NCBI GenBank assembly: GCA_017962765.1
Contig: JAGCUP010000041.1
Coordinates: 1 to 47,497 of the forward strand
Length of the DNA: 47,497 bases
Direction of reading: 5' to 3'
Origin: Muribaculaceae bacterium
GTDB lineage: Bacteria; Bacteroidota; Bacteroidia; Bacteroidales; Muribaculaceae
Shown: positions 13,605 to 23,647 of the stretch, piece after piece
Numbering within the stretch: the stretch's first letter is position 1
Layout of the letters: each line of letters opens with the position of its first letter
Translations under genes and position numbers: made by a program
Notes under the pieces: generated by a model
Databases searched by the model: none
What the model saw: the letters and a program-made list of their open reading frames with translations, nothing else
What the model was told of the DNA's origin: nothing

Positions 13605-15089
13605 ATGTCACGTTCGCGATTCCAACATATCAACTATCCCATAGTGCTGCGCATGATTGCGTGGCTGCTCCTCATCGAGGCCTTCTTCATGCTGGTGCCA
13701 ATGGGGATAGCGATATATTTTAACGAATCCCGTGTGGCTCTCTCCTTTGGTGCGAGTGCCGCCATCACCGTGATTTCGGGCGCGATGATGACCTTTTTCA
13801 TCCAGCCCACGAGCAAGACGATGCGCAAGCGCGAAGGTTTGCTGCTCACCGCTATCGTGTGGGTGTTCTTCTCGCTATTTGGCATGTTGCCGTTCTTGTT
13901 GAGCGGTACGATTAAGAACGTGACCGACGCTTTCTTCGAGACAATGGCCGGTTTTACCACCACGGGAGCTACGGTGCTCACCGGGATGGAGAATTTGCCC
14001 CACGGCATCGTGTTCTGGCGCTCGATGATGCAGTGGATTGGCGGTATGGGAATCATCTTGTTCACCCTGGCCGTGTTACCCATGCTCAACGTACGTGGAG
14101 GCGTGTCGCTGTTCAACAGCGAGGTGACGGGTATCACCCACGAGAAATTGCGTCCGCGTGTGAGCCAGACTGCTAAGCAACTATGGCTCATTTACCTGAT
14201 ATTCACTGTGGTGATGGCTACATTGCTTATGGTGGGTGACATGAGTTGGTTCGATTCGTTGTGCTACACGATGGCCACCGTGTCGACAGGCGGTTATACC
14301 ACGAGCGATGCCGGCTTATGGTTTGCTGGCAGCACCTATGAGCATGTGGTGGTCATGGTGTTCATGTTCTTGTGCGGTGTCAATTTTACGTTGATTTACA
14401 AGGTGGTGGCGCGAGGCCAGTTCCGTGCCCTGCGTTTTAACGACACGTTCAAGTGGTATGTGTTCGTAATCATCCTGTTCTCGGCATCGGTGTTCATCTA
14501 TATGAACATCAAGGGTTTTGGGCAGAGCGTGGGCGAGCGTGTGGAGTTGTCGCTCTTCGATACAATTTCGTCCATCACTTCGACGGGCTTCGCCAGCTAC
14601 AAATATGAGGTGAGCGGCGGATTCATCTCCATACTGATGATGACGCTCATGTTCTTTGGTGGCATGGCAGGTTCTACCTCGGGCGGTGCCAAGATTGACC
14701 GCATGATGGTATTGATAAAGAACACGCGTAACGAGCTTTACCGCATCGTTCACTCTAACGCCGTGACTTCGGTGCGCGTCGATGGCAAGTCGATGGCCCA
14801 CGAACTGGTCGAGAAGGTGATAGCCTTCCTGGCTATCTATGTGCTGGTCTTCGTCGTGGTGGCAGTGGCGCTCACGCTGATGGACGTTCCCATCTTCGAC
14901 GCCCTGTTCACCTCCATGTCGACGTTGAGTAACATGGGCTTTGGCTGCGGCGTCACCGATGGGGTAGGGGCCTATGCCGCCTTGCCGGTTGGCGCCAAGT
15001 GGTTGCTGGCTTTCGAGATGATGGTGGGCCGTTTGGAACTTTTTACGGTTCTGGCCCTGTTTACGCGCACTTTCTGGATAAAAGATTAA
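13605..15089 (+). CDS. trkH: Trk potassium uptake channel protein TrkH
   Basis: A 494-aa multi-pass inner membrane protein, the pore of the Trk system. Filter-like P-loops with TTTGAT near residue 122 (AGFTTTGATVLTG), TVSTGGYTT, SITSTGFAS and TLSNMGFGCG represent the four M1-P-M2 repeats of the SKT superfamily. It starts 7 nt after trkA. The N-terminus MSRSRFQHINYPIVLRM precedes the first membrane segment, as usual for TrkH. Confidence 0.96.
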   Translation: MSRSRFQHINYPIVLRMIAWLLLIEAFFMLVPMGIAIYFNESRVALSFGASAAITVISGAMMTFFIQPTSKTMRKREGLLLTAIVWVFFSLFGMLPFLLSGTIKNVTDAFFETMAGFTTTGATVLTGMENLPHGIVFWRSMMQWIGGMGIILFTLAVLPMLNVRGGVSLFNSEVTGITHEKLRPRVSQTAKQLWLIYLIFTVVMATLLMVGDMSWFDSLCYTMATVSTGGYTTSDAGLWFAGSTYEHVVVMVFMFLCGVNFTLIYKVVARGQFRALRFNDTFKWYVFVIILFSASVFIYMNIKGFGQSVGERVELSLFDTISSITSTGFASYKYEVSGGFISILMMTLMFFGGMAGSTSGGAKIDRMMVLIKNTRNELYRIVHSNAVTSVRVDGKSMAHELVEKVIAFLAIYVLVFVVVAVALTLMDVPIFDALFTSMSTLSNMGFGCGVTDGVGAYAALPVGAKWLLAFEMMVGRLELFTVLALFTRTFWIKD

Positions 15090-15121
15090 AACCTGTGCCT
15101 CGAAATGGCGCATGTGGCGCT

Positions 15122-15129
15122 TATCTTTG
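15122..15129 (+). promoter_or_regulatory. -7 element upstream of ftsK
   Basis: TATCTTTG matches TAnnTTTG. No convincing -33 TTTG is seen at the right distance, so this may be a weak or activated promoter. The start codon lies 46 nt downstream. Confidence 0.5.
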
Positions 15130-15175
15130 TGGCAAAATTATTAATAACGATTCAAACAAAACAAAATATAACAAG

Positions 15176-17701
15176 ATGAGCAACAAGGAACAACAGACAT
15201 TTGACTATAATGTGGATACCTCGGGAGCGAAACAGAACGAGGAATATAAGAGACGCGAGGCCATGCGTGAAGCCGATGCCGCCGTGACAATGTCGCCATG
15301 GCAGCGTTTCACAGCCTTTTTCAAGGCCGAGCGTACAAAGTTTGCCACCGGCATCATCCTCGTGCTGGTGGGCATCTATTTTCTCATCTCTTTCCTCTCG
15401 TTCGTGCTGCTGTCGGGCGATGCCGACCAAAACCGCATGGGGCATCCCGTGATAGAGAACGCACACGACCATGCCGTGGGCAATGTGGGCGGTGCGATAG
15501 GGGCTTCCACATCCAATTTCCTGATTAACGACGGTGTGGGGGTGGCCGCCTTCATCCTTGTGTTGTGGTGCCTTGTCATTGGCTACCGGCTCATCAAGAA
15601 AAAGAAAACCTATTTCTTTAGCTACACGCTCATCACGTTGTTCAGTATTTTCACCCTGTCGCTGGTTCTTGGTGCTATATGCTTCGGTTTCCACAACAGC
15701 CCGTCCTATTACCGTCTTGGAGGCAATTTCGGCCACTACGCCAACGACTGGCTAATTGCGTTGCTTGGTTACTACGGCATGGTGGCTGTGAACTTGATTG
15801 TGGTCATGCTGTGGGTGATGCTTTGCTATAACACCCTCAAAAAGATATATAAGAATGTGACAGACCATACCAAGCGCATTAAGCGAAATAAAGATAAGGA
15901 CGACGGTGGGGACGACCAGCAAGTGGAACTCACCCAATTCAAGGGCAGCGGTCACAAGCAAGATTCAGCGCAACATGATACTGAAGACGACGAGCAGGAT
16001 GACGTGGACGCCATTGTCGGCGATAGTAAAACGCCTAATCTGTTCTCGGGTCTCACACGCAAAAAAGGCAAAAAACGCAAGCCCAGGGACAACGGTGACG
16101 ATGTTGACACCACCGTGGAGCAAATGAAGGAAATTGAACAGGCTGGTTCCATCACTAATCCCAACGACCCCACCGGTTCGTTCAAGCACTATCGTTTCCC
16201 CACGCTCGACCTGCTCCCCGATATCAAGATGCGCAGCGACAGTGTGGATGTCGACGAGCAAGAGAGCAACAAGCAGCGTATTACCGAGACTCTTAACAAC
16301 TACGGTATTAAAATCAAGCACATTACCGTCCATGTGGGGCCCACCATCACGCTCTTCGAAATAATCCCCGAGGACGGTGTGCGCATCTCCAAGATTCGCA
16401 ACTTGGAAGACGATATAGCCTTGAGCCTCGCCGCACTGGGAATTCGCATCATCGCCCCGATGCCTGGGCGCGGAACCATTGGCATAGAGGTTCCCAACCG
16501 CGACCCGCAAATAGTCCCCATGCGCGCCGTGCTGGCATCGAAGGAATTCCAGAATTCCAAGTATAATCTGCCCGTGGTGCTGGGTTGTACGGTAACCAAC
16601 GACGTGTTTGTCGCCGACCTCACCAAGATGCCCCACCTTCTCGTGGCCGGTGCCACGGGACAGGGCAAGTCGGTGGGCTTGAACGCCATCATCGCCTCGC
16701 TGCTTTACAAAAAAGGCCCTTCGGAGCTGAAAATCGTGCTCATCGACCCCAAGAAGGTGGAGTTCAGCGTGTATGCCGATTTGGAGAAGTATTATTTGGC
16801 CAAAACTCCCGGAATTGAGCGCCCCATCATCACCGACACGGACCACGTGAAGCAAACTCTCAATTCGCTCGTCCAGGAGATGGAGAACCGATACAACCTC
16901 CTCGAGCAGATGAAAGTGCGCAAACTCGAGGAATACAATGAGAAGTGGCGCCGCGAACTGCGTGGCACCACCGACGACCGCGGTGTGCCTTACGAGTATA
17001 TGCCATATATCGTGGCCATTGTCGACGAGTTCAGCGACTTGATTATGACAGCGGGCAAAGAAGTGGAAACGCCCATTGTGCGCATCGCGCAAAAGGCTCG
17101 TGCTGTGGGTATTCACATGATTATTGCCACGCAACGTCCTTCGGCTAACGTGATTACCGGTTTAATCAAGGCCAACTTCCCAGGTCGTATCGCTTTCCGA
17201 GTGACGCAGATGGTCGACAGCCGAATCATCATTGACCGGCCAGGAGCGCAACAACTCGTGGGCCGTGGCGACATGCTCTTTAGTGCAAATGGCGAAATTA
17301 CGCGCCTCCAGTGCCCGTTGATTGACACACCCGAGATTGAGAAAGTGTGTAACTTTATCAAGGAACAGGAAGACGCCGACCGCATTGTCGAGCATGAGGA
17401 CCCGTTCATGTTGCCTGAGTACGTGGGTGACACTGGTGGTGACTTCGATGGTGGTAGTTTCGCAGGCTCTAGTGCTGGCGACCGGGATCCGCTCTTCGAC
17501 GAAGTCGCGCGTCTCATTGTTCAGGGCGAGACGGCTTCCACCTCTTCGCTACAGCGCCGCTACGAGATAGGCTACAACCGTGCCGGGCGTCTTATGGACC
17601 AGCTCGAAGCGGCAGGCATCGTGGGACCCGCTCAGGGTAGCAAACCCCGCCGTGTGCTTGTCGATCCCATGCAGCTCGATTCTATATTGGGCAATAGTTA
17701 A
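15176..17701 (+). CDS. ftsK: DNA translocase FtsK/SpoIIIE
   Basis: FtsK is a septal ATPase that pumps chromosome DNA and activates XerCD at dif. I take the start at 15176 (MSNKEQQTFDYNVD), giving 841 aa; the frame stays open upstream to 14999, but that stretch lies within trkH. About four membrane segments occur between residues 45 and 230, followed by a charged linker (about 235-350). The motor has Walker A GATGQGKS (492-499) and Walker B IVDEFSDLIM (D617, E618). The C-terminal gamma winged helix (from DPLFDEVARLIVQGE to the end) recognises KOPS-type DNA. A -7 promoter element lies 46 nt upstream, and tpiA follows with its own promoter. Confidence 0.96.
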   Translation: MSNKEQQTFDYNVDTSGAKQNEEYKRREAMREADAAVTMSPWQRFTAFFKAERTKFATGIILVLVGIYFLISFLSFVLLSGDADQNRMGHPVIENAHDHAVGNVGGAIGASTSNFLINDGVGVAAFILVLWCLVIGYRLIKKKKTYFFSYTLITLFSIFTLSLVLGAICFGFHNSPSYYRLGGNFGHYANDWLIALLGYYGMVAVNLIVVMLWVMLCYNTLKKIYKNVTDHTKRIKRNKDKDDGGDDQQVELTQFKGSGHKQDSAQHDTEDDEQDDVDAIVGDSKTPNLFSGLTRKKGKKRKPRDNGDDVDTTVEQMKEIEQAGSITNPNDPTGSFKHYRFPTLDLLPDIKMRSDSVDVDEQESNKQRITETLNNYGIKIKHITVHVGPTITLFEIIPEDGVRISKIRNLEDDIALSLAALGIRIIAPMPGRGTIGIEVPNRDPQIVPMRAVLASKEFQNSKYNLPVVLGCTVTNDVFVADLTKMPHLLVAGATGQGKSVGLNAIIASLLYKKGPSELKIVLIDPKKVEFSVYADLEKYYLAKTPGIERPIITDTDHVKQTLNSLVQEMENRYNLLEQMKVRKLEEYNEKWRRELRGTTDDRGVPYEYMPYIVAIVDEFSDLIMTAGKEVETPIVRIAQKARAVGIHMIIATQRPSANVITGLIKANFPGRIAFRVTQMVDSRIIIDRPGAQQLVGRGDMLFSANGEITRLQCPLIDTPEIEKVCNFIKEQEDADRIVEHEDPFMLPEYVGDTGGDFDGGSFAGSSAGDRDPLFDEVARLIVQGETASTSSLQRRYEIGYNRAGRLMDQLEAAGIVGPAQGSKPRRVLVDPMQLDSILGNS

Positions 17702-17712
17702 AAACGAGTATT

Positions 17713-17744
17713 TTTGCCACATACGGTTTTTTATACTAATTTTG
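17713..17744 (+). promoter_or_regulatory. tpiA promoter
   Basis: TTTG at 17713-17716, 20 nt, then TAATTTTG at 17737-17744: a full consensus match, 49 nt before the tpiA ATG. Confidence 0.85.
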
Positions 17745-17793
17745 CATCGAAAATACATTTAATCTTACATATTTTTTAAACTAATTTAAACAA

Positions 17794-18552
17794 ATGAGAA
17801 AAAACATTGTTGCCGGCAACTGGAAAATGAATACCACCGTTCCCGAGGGCGTGGAGCTGGCAAAAGCCGTGAACGAGGCTGTAGCTCAAGAGCAAAGCCT
17901 CAAGTGTGATGTCGTTGTGGGCGTTCCTTTCACCCATCTTACCGCCGTTAACGCGGTGCTCGAGGGTGGCAAGGTGGGCCTCGCTGCCGAGAACTGCGCC
18001 AACCACAAGAGTGGTGCCTACACCGGCGAGGTGTCGGCCGCTATGGTGGCTTCGACGGGTGCCCAGTATGTGATTTTGGGCCACAGCGAGCGTCGCGAGT
18101 ATTACAACGAGACCAATGAGATGCTCAAGGAGAAAGTAGATTTGGCGCTTGAAAACGGTCTTAAGGTCATCTTCTGCTGTGGCGAGAGCCTTGAGCAGCG
18201 CGAGAACGGCTCCTTCAAGGAGGTCATCAGTGCCGAAATCAGCGAGTCGCTTTTCCACCTCACTGCTGAGCAGTGGGCAAGCATTGTGATTGCTTACGAG
18301 CCCATTTGGGCCATCGGTACCGGCAAGACGGCTACCAGCGATCAGGCACAAGAAGTACACGCTTTCATCCGTGAACTCGTCGCCACCAAGTATGGCGAGC
18401 AACTTGCACAGGACACCACCATCCTCTATGGCGGTAGCTGCAAGCCCAGCAACGCTCCCGAGCTCTTCGCCAAGCCCGACATCGACGGCGGCCTCATCGG
18501 TGGTGCTTCTCTCAAAGCCGCCGACTTTATGGGTATCGTCACCGCCTTTTAA
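17794..18552 (+). CDS. tpiA: Triosephosphate isomerase
   Basis: Interconverts dihydroxyacetone phosphate and glyceraldehyde-3-phosphate in glycolysis. The 252-aa protein shows the whole active site: K11 in AGNWKMN, H97 in ILGHSERR, and catalytic E169 in [14 protein letters not shown]; the phosphate-binding GG lies in [11 protein letters not shown]. The length is normal. It is transcribed from its own promoter and followed by a stable hairpin, so it is probably monocistronic. Confidence 0.98.
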   Translation: MRKNIVAGNWKMNTTVPEGVELAKAVNEAVAQEQSLKCDVVVGVPFTHLTAVNAVLEGGKVGLAAENCANHKSGAYTGEVSAAMVASTGAQYVILGHSERREYYNETNEMLKEKVDLALENGLKVIFCCGESLEQRENGSFKEVISAEISESLFHLTAEQWASIVIAYEPIWAIGTGKTATSDQAQEVHAFIRELVATKYGEQLAQDTTILYGGSCKPSNAPELFAKPDIDGGLIGGASLKAADFMGIVTAF

Positions 18553-18588
18553 TAATTTAAGGCATAAGTCCAAATGACCAGTTGGATT

Positions 18589-18626
18589 AGAGTCACTTCT
18601 TCCACCATCTTGGAGGAAGTGACTCT
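18589..18626 (+). terminator. Hairpin after tpiA
   Basis: Arms AGAGTCACTTCTTCCA (18589-18604) and TGGAGGAAGTGACTCT (18611-18626) pair over 16 bp with one G-T pair and a 6-nt loop. No long T-run follows, but the strength and position favour termination. Confidence 0.65.
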
Positions 18627-18686
18627 CATATAACAATTAACCTATCGTCGGCCTAGTGACCGATTCGGGTTTAAGAAATCAGTATA

Positions 18687-20837
18687 ATGACGAAACGGGT
18701 AATCATAGCTCTGTTGGCATGTGGCGGTTGTTTCGCTTTGCAAGCACAGGAACTGGCGCAAGAACTTGACTCCACACAGTATTCCGACAAAATGGTGGGA
18801 CTGATGGAAGTGGTAGTAAACGGTTATTATCCTAATACCCGTCTCAAGGGGAACGCTGTTGTGACACGCATTGAGGGAACACCGCTTGCCGAAAGCGGAA
18901 CAGCCAGTGAAATGCTTGTAAAAGTGCCAGGAATGACGGGCAGCGAGGACGACCCTGAAGTGTTGGGCAAAGGACGTCCAACCATTTACATCAATGGCAG
19001 GCTCATGCGTGATGAAAACGAACTGAAGCGTTTGCGTAGTGAGGATATTCGTGATGTGGAGGTTATCAACAATCCTGGTGCGCAATATGATGCCACTGTG
19101 AAGGCGGTGGTTCGCATTCGCACGCGCCGCCAACAGGGTGATGGCTTAGGATTAAATTTGGCGTTGACCGATGAGCAGGACTTGCGCTATGGCTTCAATA
19201 CACCTAACGTGAAACTCAGCATCAATTTCCGCAAGGACAATGTCGACGTGTTTGGCGGCATCTGGTACAATCACCGCAACTATCAGCAACATAGCACGCT
19301 TGAAGAGATTACCCTTACCGATAAAGTGTTTCGTCAGACAGGACCTTACACCATGACCTGGAAAAACGATCAACTGGTGTATTCGGCAGGTACCAACTGG
19401 CAAATAAATGATAACCATTCGGTGGGTGTGCGGGCCGATTTGACGCACTTTTTGGGCGGCACTAATATGGTTATTTTTGATGAGGATATCTTGGAGAATG
19501 ACGTGCTGATTGACCACCTATACTCTGAACAAACGAGCAAGGAAAGCAAGCCGTTGGGAGTTCTCACCAATGCATATTATAATGGCAAGGCTGGCAAACT
19601 GGGCATCGATTTCAACTTTGACTTCGTTTCGACCGAAACTAACACAAACAGGTGGAATGAGGAAAAAAGTATGCTGGACAACGATTTCGTGAGAAGTTCG
19701 TCAAGTTCTAAAAGCCGTCTTTATGCTACAAAGTTAGTGCTCTCCTATCCAGTGTGGAAAGGCGAATTGGAGGCAGGGACTGAACTAACCTTTGCAAAGC
19801 GCCGCAGTATATATGAAATTGAGAAGCCGTCAATTCACAATACCGATGCCGATATTGTGGAGAATAATCTTGCGGCCTTTGCCCAGTATGGTGCTGATTT
19901 CGGTCGATGGGGACGGGCAAATGTGGGGTTGCGTTATGAACACACCCATTTCGATTATAAAGACGTGATGAACAGTGATTACCTGCATCGTCCGCAAGAT
20001 GAACTCTTCCCTTCGGCTTCCTATTCTGTAGGTGTGGGTAATGTGAATATGTCATTGTCTTACAGCTTTAAAACCAACCGCCCCAGTTTCTTTGCGATGA
20101 ACGATGCCGTAACCTACATCAGCCGCTACTCCATGCAGGCGGGCAACTCGCAATTGCTCAACGAGCGCATCCAAGAACTTACATTTAATGCCACCTGGCG
20201 TTGGCTCACGTTCACGGCCAGCCATGAACGGTGTAAGCATCCTATCACCCAATGGGCGTTTTTAGGCGATAATGACGCCGTGCTTATCAAGCACATTAAT
20301 TTTACAAAACCCATCAACACTTATTCCATGTACATTTCGGCTGCACCCCGAGTGGGTGTTTGGTCGCTTAATGCAATGGCGGGTTTCAGCAAGCAAGACT
20401 TTTTTCTTGATTTAGAGGATGACAATGCACCGGGTGGAATGCGCCGCGTTTCGTTCAATAAGCCCATTTATAGTATCAATGCATACAACACGTTCAGTTT
20501 TAAGTATGACTGGCGTATTGAGGTTAACATGACATTCACCTCACGTGGTCACATTCAGAATTTCTATAACGATTATGATAAGTTGCGTCTTGACTTCGTG
20601 GTGCAGAAGAGTTTCCTTAAAGATAAAGCGCTCACCGTGCGGGCTGCAGTGACCGATGTGTTGCAACGCAACCAGATGAACGAAGATGGTGATATGGGAT
20701 TCTATCATATAAAACAGTGCAACCGTTACTCGACCCATAAATTCCACCTTTCTATGATTTACCGCTTCAATGTCACACCAAGTAAGTATCGCGGTACAGG
20801 AGCAGGAAAGGATGTGCAACAACGCATGAAATATTAG
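18687..20837 (+). CDS. TonB-dependent receptor-like outer membrane beta-barrel protein
   Basis: A 716-aa protein with a signal peptide (MTKRVIIALLACGGCFALQAQ). A plug domain follows (about residues 35-155), with VVVNGYYPN, SEMLVKVPGM, PTIYINGRLMRDENELKRL and DIRDVEVINNPGAQYDA, and then a long beta-barrel. This arrangement matches the Bacteroidetes outer membrane beta-barrel family related to TonB receptors. The N-terminal carboxypeptidase-regulatory-like domain usual in SusC-type receptors is missing, and no SusD partner is adjacent, so it is not a typical glycan utilisation pair. The barrel ends MSLSYSF-like and IYRFNV strands near the C-terminus rather than at the exact last residue. The substrate cannot be inferred. 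Confidence 0.85.
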   Translation: MTKRVIIALLACGGCFALQAQELAQELDSTQYSDKMVGLMEVVVNGYYPNTRLKGNAVVTRIEGTPLAESGTASEMLVKVPGMTGSEDDPEVLGKGRPTIYINGRLMRDENELKRLRSEDIRDVEVINNPGAQYDATVKAVVRIRTRRQQGDGLGLNLALTDEQDLRYGFNTPNVKLSINFRKDNVDVFGGIWYNHRNYQQHSTLEEITLTDKVFRQTGPYTMTWKNDQLVYSAGTNWQINDNHSVGVRADLTHFLGGTNMVIFDEDILENDVLIDHLYSEQTSKESKPLGVLTNAYYNGKAGKLGIDFNFDFVSTETNTNRWNEEKSMLDNDFVRSSSSSKSRLYATKLVLSYPVWKGELEAGTELTFAKRRSIYEIEKPSIHNTDADIVENNLAAFAQYGADFGRWGRANVGLRYEHTHFDYKDVMNSDYLHRPQDELFPSASYSVGVGNVNMSLSYSFKTNRPSFFAMNDAVTYISRYSMQAGNSQLLNERIQELTFNATWRWLTFTASHERCKHPITQWAFLGDNDAVLIKHINFTKPINTYSMYISAAPRVGVWSLNAMAGFSKQDFFLDLEDDNAPGGMRRVSFNKPIYSINAYNTFSFKYDWRIEVNMTFTSRGHIQNFYNDYDKLRLDFVVQKSFLKDKALTVRAAVTDVLQRNQMNEDGDMGFYHIKQCNRYSTHKFHLSMIYRFNVTPSKYRGTGAGKDVQQRMKY

Positions 20838-20862
20838 CCATGCATTGACTAACTGTACAGAA

Positions 20863-20908
20863 AAATTGCCCCTGGATGATGCCTGAATGCCGAATCTTGG
20901 GGCAATTT
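20863..20908 (+). terminator. Hairpin after the outer membrane protein gene
   Basis: Perfect 10-bp arms AAATTGCCCC (20863-20872) and GGGGCAATTT (20899-20908), ending in T and placed 25 nt after the stop. Confidence 0.75.
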
Positions 20909-20963
20909 CATGTGAAGACGAAAAAGAATGGGCGATAAGTTTCCCCGTTGCAAATATTTTTCC

Positions 20964-20971
20964 TAAATTTG
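20964..20971 (+). promoter_or_regulatory. -7 element upstream of folD and the hut cluster
   Basis: TAAATTTG matches TAnnTTTG and lies 25 nt before the folD ATG. The -33 region has only TTTC at 20-nt spacing. No other consensus promoter is seen before ftcD, so the cluster may be transcribed from here. Confidence 0.6.
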
Positions 20972-20996
20972 TAAGTTTTAGATTAAACAGTATTAT

Positions 20997-21881
20997 ATGC
21001 AGAAAATAGACGGAAAAATAACGGCTGCGAAGATAAAGGAAGAAATCGCGGCAAAGATACAAGAGATGGTTGCTGCAGGAGGGCGGCGTCCCAATTTGGT
21101 GGGCCTTCTCGTAGGGCACGATGGTGGCAGTGAGAGTTACATGATGATGAAGACGCGGGCTTGTGAACAATGCGGCATTCGCTCGTCACTCATCCGCATG
21201 GAACCCGATGTGACACAGGAGGAACTCATTTCGAAAATCAATGAGCTGAACCGCGACAATGACGTGGACGGTTTCATCGTGCAACTGCCCTTGCCCAAGC
21301 ACATCGACGAACAGGCAGTGGTCGAGGCCATCGACTATCGCAAGGATGTGGACGGCTTCCATCCTATAAATGTGGGCCGATTGGCAATAGGGCTGCCCTG
21401 TTTCAAGCCTGCAACGCCCTCGGGCGTGCTCATGCTTCTTGAGCATTATTGCATCGAGACACGCGGCAAGCACTGCGTGATATTGGGACGCAGCAACATT
21501 GTGGGCAAGCCACTTGCCAATATGCTTGTCCAAAAAGCCTACCCTGGCAACTGCACTGTAACGGTGTGCCATAGCGCCACACCCAATATTAATGAAATGA
21601 CGCGTCAGGCCGATATTCTGATAGCGGCAATGGGCAGCCCTGGTTTCGTTACCGAAGATATGGTCAAGGAGGGCGCTGTGGTAATCGATGTGGGCACCAC
21701 GCGAGTGCCCGATGCAACCCGCGAGCGTGGCTGGCGCTTGTGCGGAGACGTGGACTTTGCCACCGTTTCGCCTCATTGCAGTTTCATCACTCCAGTACCG
21801 GGCGGCGTGGGCCCCATGACCATCGTTTCGTTGTTGCACAATACGTTGCTGGCGGCCACTGGCGAGGTCTATAAGAAGTAA
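20997..21881 (+). CDS. folD: Bifunctional methylenetetrahydrofolate dehydrogenase / methenyl-THF cyclohydrolase FolD
   Basis: FolD interconverts methylene-, methenyl- and 10-formyl-THF with NADP. The 294-aa protein carries the family motifs [17 protein letters not shown] (catalytic Tyr and Lys near residues 43-48), [23 protein letters not shown], and the nucleotide-binding [21 protein letters not shown] appears as [12 protein letters not shown] near the C-terminus. It lies 35 nt upstream of ftcD on the same strand. FtcD releases methenyl-THF, the substrate of FolD's cyclohydrolase activity, so the placement is functionally sensible. Confidence 0.97.
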   Translation: MQKIDGKITAAKIKEEIAAKIQEMVAAGGRRPNLVGLLVGHDGGSESYMMMKTRACEQCGIRSSLIRMEPDVTQEELISKINELNRDNDVDGFIVQLPLPKHIDEQAVVEAIDYRKDVDGFHPINVGRLAIGLPCFKPATPSGVLMLLEHYCIETRGKHCVILGRSNIVGKPLANMLVQKAYPGNCTVTVCHSATPNINEMTRQADILIAAMGSPGFVTEDMVKEGAVVIDVGTTRVPDATRERGWRLCGDVDFATVSPHCSFITPVPGGVGPMTIVSLLHNTLLAATGEVYKK

Positions 21882-21916
21882 AACCTATTCACTAAACCAA
21901 TTATACTATTAACAAC

Positions 21917-23608
21917 ATGAACCGATTGATTGAATGCGTGCCCAACTTCAGCGAAGGGCGCAACATGGACATCATTAACAAGATTACCGACGTGATTCGC
22001 CAGGCTAAAGGCGTGAAACTGCTCGATGTAGACCCGGGCGAGGCCACAAATCGCACCGTGGTCACCTTTGTGGGCGAGCCAGAGGCCGTGGTTGAAACTG
22101 CCTTTCAAGCCGTAAAACGTGCCGGAGAACTCATCGATATGCGGCAACATCACGGCGCGCACCCTCGTATGGGTGCCACCGACGTGTGTCCGCTCGTTCC
22201 CGTAGCGGGTGTCACCCTCGAGGAATGTGCTGCACTTGCGCGTAAGCTTGCCGAGCGCATTGCCAACGAGGCCGGTATTCCGTGCTACTGCTACGAGGCG
22301 GCTGCTTTCACCCCCGAGCGTCGCAATCTGGCAGTATGCCGACAAGGCGAATATGAAGCGCTGGCCGAGAAATTGGCCTCGGAGGACGGAAAACCCGACT
22401 TTGGCGCTCGCCCAATGGACGAACGAGTGGCACGTACAGGCTGCACCGCAGTGGGTGCCCGTGATTTCCTCATTGCCACCAACTTCAACCTCAATACGAC
22501 GAGCACGCGTCGTGCCAATGCCATTGCTTTTGACGTGCGCGAGAAAGGTCGCCCCGTGCGCGATGGTAATCCCATTACCGGCAAGCCCCGCAAGGACGAG
22601 AACGGCAACATCATCATGAAACCGGGCACGCTCAAGGGCACTAAGGCGATAGGCTGGTATATCGACGAATACAAAATAGCGCAAGTGTCGATGAACATCA
22701 CCGACATCAACGCTACGCCACTCCATGTGGCCTTCGATGAGGTGTGCCGCTGCGCACAAAACCGTGGCATCCGCGTCACGGGTACCGAAATCGTGGGCTT
22801 GCTGCCCAAGCGTTGTCTCATCGATGCCGGTAAGTATTTCCTCGAAAAACAGCACCGCTCGACGGGCATTCCCGAGAATGACATCATCAATATAGCCGTA
22901 CATTCGCTGGGCCTCGACGACCTCAAGCCTTTTGACCCCAAGGAGAAAGTTATCGAATTCATGATAGAGGACAACAACGCACAACGCCTTGTGGACCTCA
23001 CCGTCACGGGATTTGCCGAGGAGACGTCGCGCGAATCACCCGCTCCCGGCGGAGGTACTATCTCAGCCTATATGGGCGCGCTTGGAGCCGCCCTTGGTAC
23101 CATGGTCGCCAACCTGTCGAGCCACAAGCCCGGTTGGGACGAACGCTGGCAGGAGTTCAGCGTGTGGGCCGACAGGGGTCAGGTGATTTCCAAAGAATTG
23201 CTCCACTTGGTGGACGAGGACACAGAGGCATTCAACCGCATCATGGCGGCGTTTGGTCTTCCCAAGAAAACTGATGAGGATAAAGCGGCGCGTAGTGCTG
23301 CCATCCAGGAAGCGACGCTCTATGCCGCGCAAGTGCCTCTGCGCACCATGAAAGAGGCCTTCAAGGTCTTCGACCTGTGCCGTGCCATGGTGATGGAAGG
23401 CAACCCGAACAGTGTGAGTGATGCCGGAGTGGGCGTGCTTGCTGCGCGTGCCGCTGTACTCGGTGCCGGCATGAACGTGAAGATTAACGCTGGTTCGCTC
23501 AAAGACCGCGCCGTGGCCGATGCCCTTATTGCTGAGGCTAACGAACTCATTGCTCGCGCCAACGCCGAAGAGGCCGATATTACCGCTATTGTGGAAACGA
23601 AATTATAA
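21917..23608 (+). CDS. ftcD: Bifunctional glutamate formimidoyltransferase / formimidoyl-THF cyclodeaminase
   Basis: A fusion like mammalian FTCD. The N-terminal transferase (about residues 1-330) moves the formimino group from N-formimino-glutamate to THF; it begins RLIECVPNFSEGRN and has H82 in GAHPRMGATD, matching the catalytic His of the pig enzyme. The C-terminal cyclodeaminase (about 355-563, with ESPAPGGGTISAYMGALGAAL) makes 5,10-methenyl-THF and ammonia. The 563-aa length fits the full fusion. It belongs to the histidine degradation cluster, and no hutG or hutF is seen, so the cluster uses the folate-linked route to glutamate. Confidence 0.96.
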   Translation: MNRLIECVPNFSEGRNMDIINKITDVIRQAKGVKLLDVDPGEATNRTVVTFVGEPEAVVETAFQAVKRAGELIDMRQHHGAHPRMGATDVCPLVPVAGVTLEECAALARKLAERIANEAGIPCYCYEAAAFTPERRNLAVCRQGEYEALAEKLASEDGKPDFGARPMDERVARTGCTAVGARDFLIATNFNLNTTSTRRANAIAFDVREKGRPVRDGNPITGKPRKDENGNIIMKPGTLKGTKAIGWYIDEYKIAQVSMNITDINATPLHVAFDEVCRCAQNRGIRVTGTEIVGLLPKRCLIDAGKYFLEKQHRSTGIPENDIINIAVHSLGLDDLKPFDPKEKVIEFMIEDNNAQRLVDLTVTGFAEETSRESPAPGGGTISAYMGALGAALGTMVANLSSHKPGWDERWQEFSVWADRGQVISKELLHLVDEDTEAFNRIMAAFGLPKKTDEDKAARSAAIQEATLYAAQVPLRTMKEAFKVFDLCRAMVMEGNPNSVSDAGVGVLAARAAVLGAGMNVKINAGSLKDRAVADALIAEANELIARANAEEADITAIVETKL

Positions 23609-23647
23609 TGTTACTTGTCGACTTGTTAACTTTTTAATTATCATAAC

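Noticed and set aside
14999..15175. N-terminal extension of FtsK
   Set aside because: It overlaps the 3' end of trkH in another frame and lies upstream of the -7 element; MSNKEQQ at 15176 is the better start.
18687..20837. SusC/SusD glycan utilisation locus
   Set aside because: No SusD-like lipoprotein, glycoside hydrolase or sensor is adjacent, and the receptor lacks the SusC-type N-terminal extension.
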